The notes beneath the pieces were generated by a model. That model saw only the letters and a list, made by a program, of their open reading frames with translations. It did not search any database and was not told the origin of the DNA. Positions 7,225-12,488 of a stretch of DNA of 12,488 nt are shown here, piece after piece (the stretch's first letter is position 1; each line of letters starts with the position of its first letter). Origin of the DNA: CAZFIM01 sp964519615 (lineage in GTDB: Bacteria > Chloroflexota > Dehalococcoidia > GIF9 > UBA5629); NCBI GenBank assembly GCA_964519615.1, contig CAZFIM010000066.1, forward strand, positions 1-12,488, in the 5' to 3' direction. Both the position numbers and the translations under genes were made by a program.

Positions 7225-7235
7225 AAGCCATCAGT

Positions 7236-8003
7236 CTATTTCATCCGCGCAAGTAAATCAATAGCCATTTGGGCGGATTTCTTCCCGGATATGAGCATAC
7301 CGCCGAAAATGGGACCCATGCGGGGAGAACCGCTTACGGCGTTGGCCGCCATACCGGCAACCAGCAGGCCGGGGAAGACCTCTCGGGTGTTATTGAAAAT
7401 CTCCTGCTCCGCCACTTCCGCCCACATGGAGCGTTCGCCGCGTATCTCCATGCCCGCATCCGATTTGCGCGCCACGATATGACATACCTCCGTATCGTGC
7501 CCGGTGGCATCGATCACGATCTTGGCCCTCATGGTCATAGGGTCTATATGCAATCCTGACATCTCCACGGCGGTCCAGTTGAGCACCAGACCGGTTACTC
7601 TGCTGTTCTCGCGGATCATCACGTCTTCTACACTGATAAGGTTGAATATCTTTGCTCCGGCTTTGGCTGCCATAGAGCAGAGAGTGGATGTTGCCTCGAT
7701 GGAATCAGCTACAAAGTAGCCCGGCTGGAACTCCACGGTGCGTACCCCGAACTCATCCAGTATTTCCTTGCCCTCGGGCTGTACCACTATTTTGTTGAAC
7801 ATCATGCCGCCGCCCCACATACCTCCCCCGATGCTCAGCCTTTTCTCAAAAAGAGCTATTTTAACACCCTGTTTTGCCAGGTAATAGGCCGCTGTTATAC
7901 CTGCCGGTCCGCCGCCCACTACGGCGACATCGACCTCAAGATTATCAAGCAGGTCTTTCATATAGCTCTCGGTTATTGCTCTCGATATAATGATCTCATC
8001 CAT
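7236..8003 (-). CDS. thi4: Thi4 ADP-thiazole synthase, sulfide-using (archaeal) type
   Basis: A 255-residue Thi4 protein making the ADP-thiazole carboxylate precursor of thiamine from NAD+, glycine and a sulfur source. Visible: a Rossmann dinucleotide site VAVVGGGPAGITAAYYLA (27-44), FEKRLSIGGGMWGGGMMFN (52-70), VIDATGHD (163-170), and the C-terminal GSPRMGPIFGGMLISGKK (225-242). At the position where yeast and plant Thi4 have the Cys that donates its own sulfur, this protein has His152 in SGLHIDPMTM (codon CAT at 7548-7550 on the minus strand). Family members with His, as in Methanocaldococcus, are multi-turnover, iron-dependent and use free sulfide. Automatic annotations of the family sometimes say ribose-1,5-bisphosphate isomerase. 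GAGGT at 8016-8020 precedes the ATG, directly after the cysK stop (18-base gap). Its sulfide need fits the surrounding sulfur genes. Confidence 0.92.
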   Translation of the reverse strand: MDEIIISRAITESYMKDLLDNLEVDVAVVGGGPAGITAAYYLAKQGVKIALFEKRLSIGGGMWGGGMMFNKIVVQPEGKEILDEFGVRTVEFQPGYFVADSIEATSTLCSMAAKAGAKIFNLISVEDVMIRENSRVTGLVLNWTAVEMSGLHIDPMTMRAKIVIDATGHDTEVCHIVARKSDAGMEIRGERSMWAEVAEQEIFNNTREVFPGLLVAGMAANAVSGSPRMGPIFGGMLISGKKSAQMAIDLLARMK

Positions 8004-8021
8004 TGTATAAAAAGTACCTCG

Positions 8022-8942
8022 TTAATAAATTTCTGATGATAGGTAACGCTCTATGCTGTCGGGAAGTATAACTACAATAAGCTTACCTGCATTCTCTTTG
8101 CGTGCGGCTGCCTGCAGGGCAGCCCACAAAGCGGCGCCGCCTGATATACCCGTGAGGATGCCTTCCCGGCGCGCCAGCGCACGGCTGGTATCCACCGCCT
8201 GTGTATCGGTAACTGTAATTATCTCATCGATCAGGTCCAGCCGCAGCACGGCGGGCTTAAAACCGGCCCCTATACCCTGTATTTGATGGCTGCCCGCCTT
8301 TCCGCTTGAGAGAACGGGCGAGCCCGCCGGCTCTACCCCGATGGCGCAAAATGAAGCCTTCCTCGGTTTCAATGCCTCGGCTATTCCCGTTATGGTACCG
8401 CCTGTGCCTATTCCCGCCACTACCATATCCACCTTGCCGTCCGTATCCTCCCATATCTCCGGGCCTGTCGTCAGCCTGTGGATGCGCGGATTGGCGGGAT
8501 TGGTGAACTGCTGGGGGATAAAAGCACCTCTGATTGTCTCGGCAAGCTCCTGAGCCTTTTTCACGGCGCCGCTCATTCCTTCCTTGCCGGGGGTAAGTAC
8601 CAGCTCGGCCCCCAGCAGATCAAGCAGTTTCCTGCGCTCCATTGACATGCTGTCGGGCATAACTATTTTCAGCTTATAGCCGCGTACGGCGCATACGACC
8701 GCCAGCCCTATTCCAGTGTTGCCGCTGGTGGGCTCGATGATCGTGCTTCCGCTGTTGATTATCCCCTCCTGCTCTGCTGCATTGATCATGGCCAGCCCCA
8801 GCCTGTCCTTGACGCTGCTGCAGGGATTGAATGACTCCAGCTTGGCGACCACCTCCGCCCCCAGACCGGCGCAAACCTTGTTAAGTCTGACCAGAGGGGT
8901 CCTGCCCGTAAGCTCCGTAATATCAGCGGCTATTTTGCCCAT
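8022..8942 (-). CDS. cysK: Cysteine synthase (O-acetylserine sulfhydrylase), CysK type
   Basis: A 306-residue PLP enzyme making cysteine from an activated serine and sulfide. Lys45 in NPCSSVKDRLG binds PLP; TSGNTGIGLA (72-81) is the substrate/asparagine loop; GIGTGGTITG (177-186) is the phosphate-binding glycine loop; IQGIGAGFKP (221-230) and ISGGAALWAAL complete the family pattern. Full length, no CBS extension, so cystathionine beta-synthase is less likely. The C-terminus ends ERYLSSEIY rather than the usual ERYLST-x-LF-type tail, and no serine acetyltransferase gene is in the window, so the acetyl versus phospho form of the serine substrate cannot be settled. The ATG at 8940-8942 has AAGGA about 9 bases upstream. 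Adjacent to thi4 (18 bases) and nitroreductase (43 bases), it is the first clear sulfide-assimilation gene in the run. Confidence 0.92.
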   Translation of the reverse strand: MGKIAADITELTGRTPLVRLNKVCAGLGAEVVAKLESFNPCSSVKDRLGLAMINAAEQEGIINSGSTIIEPTSGNTGIGLAVVCAVRGYKLKIVMPDSMSMERRKLLDLLGAELVLTPGKEGMSGAVKKAQELAETIRGAFIPQQFTNPANPRIHRLTTGPEIWEDTDGKVDMVVAGIGTGGTITGIAEALKPRKASFCAIGVEPAGSPVLSSGKAGSHQIQGIGAGFKPAVLRLDLIDEIITVTDTQAVDTSRALARREGILTGISGGAALWAALQAAARKENAGKLIVVILPDSIERYLSSEIY

Positions 8943-8985
8943 CTCATATCCTTACCCTGACGCTTTTCCATATAGAAGCGGGCTG

Positions 8986-9543
8986 TCAGGACTTTGACTG
9001 CCCGTAGCGTTCGTAGAACACTGTCTCCGCCAGTTCTTTTCTCTTCGGCGGTCTCACTTCACCCTCCGGGCGGCCGAGCGGTATAAGCTCGACAACCGCA
9101 ACACCTTCCGGTACGCCCATAATCTTTGCTACTTTGGCGGCATCGAAAAAGCCTACATGGACCGTGCCGAGGCCGAGTGAATGCGCGGCCAAAGAGAGGT
9201 TCTGCGTTGCCAGGGCGGTATCGAACATAAACCAGTCACCTTTATCGGTCTGTATCTCACCTTTCATATAACCTGAACGTCCCAGTATCGAACACACCAC
9301 CAGCAGTACAGGGGCCAGTTTTATGCCGTTATGTGCAGGATTGGAAGGGTCCACAGCCTGATTCGCTATCTCAGCTTTGACGGAGGCATCCTTTACCACG
9401 ATATACCTGGTGCACTGGCAGTTGGTCCAGGAGGGAGCCCAGCGGGCTGCCTCAAGTACCGTTTCCAGCTCCTTATCCGTTACCGGTTCGGCGGTGAACT
9501 TTCTTATGCTCCGCCTGTTCTTGATCGCTTCCATTAAGTCCAT
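8986..9543 (-). CDS. Nitroreductase-family FMN oxidoreductase
   Basis: A 185-residue nitroreductase-fold flavoprotein. RRSIRKF (10-16) is the phosphate-binding opening, APSWTNCQ (37-44) the FMN-contact loop, DTALATQNLSLAAHSLGLGT (108-127) the core helix, and GRPEGEVRPPKRKELAETVF (157-176) the closing segment. Such enzymes bind FMN as homodimers and reduce nitro groups, quinones, flavins or enones with NAD(P)H; the natural substrate cannot be read from sequence. Short length and the WTNC segment suit the anaerobe-type subgroup that often comes without a ferredoxin domain. It lies 12 bases after hisS and 43 before cysK, with AGAAAGGA ahead of the ATG at 9541-9543, so it is within the operon. 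A role supplying electrons to the reductive sulfur steps downstream is possible but only contextual. Confidence 0.87.
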   Translation of the reverse strand: MDLMEAIKNRRSIRKFTAEPVTDKELETVLEAARWAPSWTNCQCTRYIVVKDASVKAEIANQAVDPSNPAHNGIKLAPVLLVVCSILGRSGYMKGEIQTDKGDWFMFDTALATQNLSLAAHSLGLGTVHVGFFDAAKVAKIMGVPEGVAVVELIPLGRPEGEVRPPKRKELAETVFYERYGQSKS

Positions 9544-9555
9544 TTGTATTCCTTT

Positions 9556-10827
9556 CTAAGACGTTTGACAGCAGGTGGCAGCAACCCTGATGGTGACCTC
9601 GTGTAGAGGGATGCTCTCCTGCCCGCCTTCTTTCATATTACGCAGCATCACGGTGCCGTTCTTTATCTCGTCCTCTCCTATGATTAGCGCATGCTCCATC
9701 GAAAGGTTGTTAGCCTGTCTGAGCTGCGCTTTCATGCTGCGCTCTCCCATGGAAAGAACGGCGCCGATGCCGCTTAAACGCAGATCAGAGGCAAGCTTTA
9801 TTGCCGCCGATTTGGCTGCATCTCCCAGATAGGCGATAAATACAGAGGGGAGGTTAAGCTCCGGCACGGGAACATTCTGCTTCTTGAGGTTGATAATGAT
9901 ACGTTCAATACCGGAGGCGAACCCGATTGCGGGTGTGGGCTTGCCGCCCAGTTCCTCGATGAGTCCGTCGTAACGTCCTCCACCCCCCAGTGCGCTTTGC
10001 CCGCCTTCATCCGGCGGTTGTATCTCAAATACGGTACGGGTGTAATAGTCCAGCCCGCGCACCAGCCTGTGGTTGATAGCGAAGGGAATCTCCAATACCG
10101 CAAGGTAATGCTGCACGGCTTTGAAATGACCGCTGCATTCGCTGCAGAGCAGGTCGCTGTTTTTTGGTGCGGCGTCCGCCACACTCTGGCAGGACGGGTT
10201 TTTGCAGTCCAGCAGCCTGAGCGGATTCTTTTCCAGTCTTGTCCGGCAGTCCGGACAGAGCTTATCAGTATGAGCGTAGTAATACGCTTTAAGCTTGTCC
10301 AGGTAACCGGGACGGCACTGCCGGCAGCCGATGCTGTTAAGCTGGAGAGAAAGACCGTTTAGCCCCAGCGAGGTATAGAAACGCCATGCCATATCTATTA
10401 CCTCCGCATCGAGGGCAGGGTCCGCCTCGCCGATAGCCTCATAGCCGAACTGATGGTGCTGACGGAAACGGCCCGCCTGAGGACGTTCGTACCTGAAAAG
10501 TGAAGCCAGATAGTATAGTTTGACCGGCTGCGGCCTGCTGGCAAACCCGTGTTGAAGATAGGCGCGGCAGATGGGCGCCGTACCCTCCGGCCGCAGTGCC
10601 AGGCTGTTGCCGCTCTGGTCCTGAAATATATACATCTCTTTGGTTACAATATCCGTGCCCTCGCCGATGCTGCGGAAAAAGAGCTGCGAGTCCTCGAAGA
10701 CCGGTGTTTCCAGCTTGTTGTAACCGTAGAGGCGGCATGTTTCAGCCGCCTTGTTTTCCACAAAGTGCCAGTACGCCTGTTCTTCAGGCAGTATATCGGC
10801 TGTGCCTCTGGGTGATTTATAGAGCAC
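9556..10827 (-). CDS. hisS: Histidyl-tRNA synthetase
   Basis: Class II synthetase charging tRNA-His. I start it at GTG 10825-10827, giving 423 residues beginning MLYKSPRGTADILPEEQAYW, because GGAGG (10833-10837) lies 5 bases ahead and family proteins begin here; an in-frame extension to 10968 encodes nothing family-like. Motifs: LRPEGTAPICRAYLQ (78-92), motif 2 FRYERPQAGRFRQHHQFGYE (111-130), the His-binding RGLDYYTRTVFE (257-268), GGGGRYDGL (281-289), motif 3 GFASGIERI (302-310), then an anticodon-binding domain (about 328-423). The region 168-231 holds eight cysteines in four pairs (C168/C171, C191/C194, C208/C213, C228/C231), suggesting zinc sites that the E. coli enzyme lacks. The gene appears to head the run through the nitroreductase (12-base gap) and sulfur genes. 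Confidence 0.93.
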   Translation of the reverse strand: MLYKSPRGTADILPEEQAYWHFVENKAAETCRLYGYNKLETPVFEDSQLFFRSIGEGTDIVTKEMYIFQDQSGNSLALRPEGTAPICRAYLQHGFASRPQPVKLYYLASLFRYERPQAGRFRQHHQFGYEAIGEADPALDAEVIDMAWRFYTSLGLNGLSLQLNSIGCRQCRPGYLDKLKAYYYAHTDKLCPDCRTRLEKNPLRLLDCKNPSCQSVADAAPKNSDLLCSECSGHFKAVQHYLAVLEIPFAINHRLVRGLDYYTRTVFEIQPPDEGGQSALGGGGRYDGLIEELGGKPTPAIGFASGIERIIINLKKQNVPVPELNLPSVFIAYLGDAAKSAAIKLASDLRLSGIGAVLSMGERSMKAQLRQANNLSMEHALIIGEDEIKNGTVMLRNMKEGGQESIPLHEVTIRVAATCCQTS

Positions 10828-10832
10828 TATTT

Positions 10833-10837
10833 CCTCC
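10833..10837 (-). promoter_or_regulatory. hisS: Ribosome binding site fixing the hisS start
   Basis: GGAGG followed by AAATA and GTG. The ideal 5-base spacing, together with the conserved N-terminus, selects the GTG at 10827 over the ATG at 10968, which would add 47 residues unlike any HisRS. Confidence 0.85.
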
Positions 10838-10888
10838 CTGAGGGGAATAACGCTGTTGAGCGCATCCCTGCGGGCAACATTTTGTACT

Positions 10889-10894
10889 ATTATA
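10889..10894 (-). promoter_or_regulatory. Probable -10 element of the hisS operon
   Basis: A perfect TATAAT (context TAGTATAATAG) in the 189-base gap between cutA and hisS; transcription would start near 10882, about 55 bases before GTG 10827. The -35 region is poor (TGTATT at 17-base spacing), so this may be an activated or weak promoter, or partly dispensable if read-through from nadA-cutA occurs. No T-box, attenuator or hairpin terminator was recognised in the leader. Confidence 0.45.
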
Positions 10895-11016
10895 CTATTG
10901 GAAGGTTCATTAATACATTTTTCCGTCTGAGGAGATGCCTTGCCGGTAAGAAAGCATGTTATGCACAAAGAAATACAAATATGCCTTCTCTAGTGTGATC
11001 CGTTGCCGCGGCTGTA

Positions 11017-11346
11017 CTACGGGGCTACCTCATTATCCAGCCATCTCAGGTAATCATCATTGCCTCCTATGACGGGCAGGGCGATTATCTCCGGCACATC
11101 ATAGCTGTGAACGCTTTTAACAAGCTTGATCAAGGCAGGGAGCGCCGCCCGTTTCGTTTTGCAGATAAGCAGGATCTCATCCTCGCCCTCCAGTTTGCCC
11201 TGCCACCGGAAAGCCGAATGTACGGGTGAAACGGTACTGCAGCAGGCAGCCGCGCGTTTGTCAAGGATAAGTGTGCTTATCTTCTCTGCCTCCTGCTCGT
11301 TTGCGGCGGTTATGAGAACAATGATTTTGTCCGCCTCAAGGCCCAC
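11017..11346 (-). CDS. cutA: CutA1-family protein
   Basis: A 109-residue CutA1 protein: IIVLITAANEQEAEKIS at the start, then KRAAACCSTVSPVHSAFRWQ and KLEGEDEILLICKTKRAALP, and the ending VKSVHSYDVPEIIALPVIGG. It has the PII-like ferredoxin fold and forms very stable trimers. The family was linked to divalent-cation tolerance in E. coli, but its true role is uncertain. Start: GTG at 11344-11346, whose last base is shared with the nadA stop TAG (11346-11348), so the genes overlap by one base and are translationally coupled; the Shine-Dalgarno (GCGGGTAAG) is weak. Two adjacent cysteines (ACC) near residue 35 could be metal or redox ligands. Intact. Confidence 0.9.
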   Translation of the reverse strand: MGLEADKIIVLITAANEQEAEKISTLILDKRAAACCSTVSPVHSAFRWQGKLEGEDEILLICKTKRAALPALIKLVKSVHSYDVPEIIALPVIGGNDDYLRWLDNEVAP

Positions 11347-12266
11347 TACTTACCCGCTTTAAGCATATTATCAACGGCTGCTGACGCTTTTATACGTATA
11401 TCTTCCGGTACTTTAACTTGCGGCTGCATGGTCTCAAGCGCCTTTAGTATTTTGCCCTGATCGATCAATTTCATATCCGGGCATACCGCCTGCTCCGAGA
11501 CAGGTATAAATGATTTCCCCGGATTTTCCTTCCTTAAGCGGTGTATGATGCCGATCTCCGTGCCCACTACTATCTGTGAGACTTGCGGGCGTTTGGCATA
11601 AGCGATCATTCCGCTGGTGCTCAGTGCCTCATCGGCAAGGTCGATAACTTCAGGGCGGCATTCGGGGTGGACGATCACTTTAGCCTCCGGGTACTGCTGC
11701 TTGAGGGCGGTGATGTGTTCGGCCTTTATCCTGGCATGGGTGGGACAGTATCCCGGCCACAATATCAGCTTCTTGCCGGTTTTTCTTTGAACATACTGCC
11801 CCAGATACATATCGGGAACAAAGATTATCTCCTCTGCGTCGATTGCCCTGACAATCTCAACGGCGTTGGCTGACGTACAGCAGATATCCGCTTCCGCTTT
11901 CACATCGGCAGTGGAATTGACATAGCAGACAACTGCAGCCTTCGGGTGCTCTTTCTTTTTAGCCCGCAGGGCATCGACGGTAATCATGTCCGCCATGCGG
12001 CAGCCGGCACACTGGTCCGGGAGCAGCACTTTTTTGTCCGGAGAAAGTATGGAGGCGGTCTCAGCCATAAAATAGACCCCGCAAAACACGATAACTTCGG
12101 CATCGGTAGCGGCTGCCTTACGGCTTAAGTCAAGAGAATCTCCCACAAAATCGGCTATATCCTGTACCTCGCCCAACTGGTAGTTGTGCGCCAGTATAAC
12201 GGCATTCTTTTTTTTCTTCAGTTCAGCGATTTTCCCGGTAAAGCACAGGGTATGATCGATTGACAT
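11346..12266 (-). CDS. nadA: Quinolinate synthase (NadA), [4Fe-4S] enzyme
   Basis: Condenses iminoaspartate with dihydroxyacetone phosphate to quinolinate in de novo NAD synthesis. About 306 residues from ATG 12266; a TTG at 12284 or GTG at 12272 could extend it slightly, but family proteins start near MSIDHTLCFTGKIAELKKKK and no upstream Shine-Dalgarno favours the longer form. Visible: AVILAHNYQ, FCGVYFMAETASILSP, then cluster ligands in DQCAGC, WPGYCPTH and SEQAVCPD (Cys95, Cys180 and Cys268 counted from the TTG). The YFMAET and GYCPTHARI blocks are diagnostic. The oxygen-sensitive cluster suits an anaerobe. Neither nadB/aspartate dehydrogenase nor nadC lies in the window, so those steps must be encoded elsewhere. 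Confidence 0.93.
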   Translation of the reverse strand: MSIDHTLCFTGKIAELKKKKNAVILAHNYQLGEVQDIADFVGDSLDLSRKAAATDAEVIVFCGVYFMAETASILSPDKKVLLPDQCAGCRMADMITVDALRAKKKEHPKAAVVCYVNSTADVKAEADICCTSANAVEIVRAIDAEEIIFVPDMYLGQYVQRKTGKKLILWPGYCPTHARIKAEHITALKQQYPEAKVIVHPECRPEVIDLADEALSTSGMIAYAKRPQVSQIVVGTEIGIIHRLRKENPGKSFIPVSEQAVCPDMKLIDQGKILKALETMQPQVKVPEDIRIKASAAVDNMLKAGK

Positions 12267-12290
12267 AATCACTGCTCGTTTCAATTTAGT

Positions 12291-12331
12291 CTAGCGCACG
12301 GGCTATCAGGAATTATTCTATTATACGCTAG
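12291..12331. repeat. Inverted repeat ctagcg / cgctag around the nadA start of transcription
   Basis: CTAGCG (12291-12296) and CGCTAG (12326-12331) are perfect 6-bp inverted arms. The right arm abuts the TATAAT of the nadA promoter and the left lies about 17-22 bases into the transcript. The spacing suits a dimeric repressor bridging the start site, but no known NAD-regulator site was recognised. Confidence 0.3.
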
Positions 12332-12347
12332 TTTAGCTTGAACGCAA
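12320..12347 (-). promoter_or_regulatory. Promoter of nadA-cutA
   Basis: Perfect TATAAT at 12320-12325 on the minus strand, with TTGCGT (12342-12347; 3 of 6 matches to TTGACA) 16 bases upstream. Transcription would start near 12313, leaving a leader of about 47 bases before ATG 12266. Confidence 0.55.
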
Positions 12348-12488
12348 AAAGAAGACACCTTGGGTAATGGCCGGTGCGGCGCTGCCGGAGAACAGTATAG
12401 TGAGCGGCTGCGCAGACACGGGCGAAAACGCAAACGGCTTACTATGCGCGTATTTGCATGCCTGAGGTCTATGCATTATCATTACATA

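Noticed and set aside
7200..7230. 14-codon leader peptide before the COG1900 gene (minus strand)
   Set aside because: No Shine-Dalgarno, no run of regulatory codons, no attenuator hairpin following it.
7137..7235. SAM riboswitch before the COG1900 gene
   Set aside because: 99 bases with no recognisable SAM-binding core; only short inverted repeats.
6600..7256. 218-codon plus-strand open frame with hydrophobic C-terminal stretch
   Set aside because: Covers the COG1900 gene on the opposite strand; the apparent membrane segment comes from the purine-rich ribosome binding region read backwards.
8004..8021. TPP riboswitch before thi4
   Set aside because: Only 18 bases separate cysK and thi4, filled by the ribosome binding site.
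10828..11016. T-box riboswitch before hisS
   Set aside because: No T-box core sequence or terminator/antiterminator pair visible; the CCGCGG near 11005 is palindromic and lies just after cutA without the needed context.
12471..12488. Start of a plus-strand gene (GAGG then ATG)
   Set aside because: Only six codons before the window ends; cannot be supported.

Overview
The window (12,488 bases, mostly mid-GC) reads as a chromosomal segment of a strictly anaerobic bacterium. The best guess is a Chloroflexota/Dehalococcoidia-type organism, with sulfur-metabolising Deltaproteobacteria as the alternative. This rests on gene content only: a COG1900 / NIL-ferredoxin / COG2122 set known from methanogens and some anaerobic bacteria, an archaeal-type Thi4, and an Fe-S quinolinate synthase. 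No 16S or marker phylogeny was possible.

Layout, left to right. (1) 1-303: an AT-rich, apparently decayed 3' end of an unidentified gene on the + strand, followed by about 290 bases with no gene. (2) 594-3200, minus strand: a two-gene unit of a DUF503 protein followed by an MrfA/YprA/Hrq1-type DEAH helicase with a C-terminal four-cysteine zinc module. (3) 3310-4673, plus strand: a near-consensus promoter driving a MauE/DoxX-like four-helix membrane protein with a CxC motif and a two-domain PKD-like lipoprotein. (4) 4693-10827, minus strand: a long close-packed run in transcription order hisS, nitroreductase, cysK, thi4, COG1900 protein, NIL-ferredoxin, COG2122/UPF0280 protein. (5) 11017-12266, minus strand: nadA-cutA, overlapping by one base, behind a promoter with a consensus -10.

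The centre of interest is region 4. CysK makes cysteine from sulfide. COG1900, NIL-ferredoxin and COG2122 are the components linked in methanogens to homocysteine synthesis from aspartate semialdehyde and sulfide. Thi4 carries His at the position of the sulfur-donating Cys of the yeast/plant suicide enzyme, so it is predicted to use free sulfide as well. The run therefore looks like a sulfide-assimilation operon that feeds cysteine, homocysteine/methionine and thiamine thiazole together, with a nitroreductase-family flavoprotein and HisRS co-transcribed at its head. No mobile element, CRISPR array, rRNA or tRNA gene was found. The only sign of transfer or decay is at the left edge.
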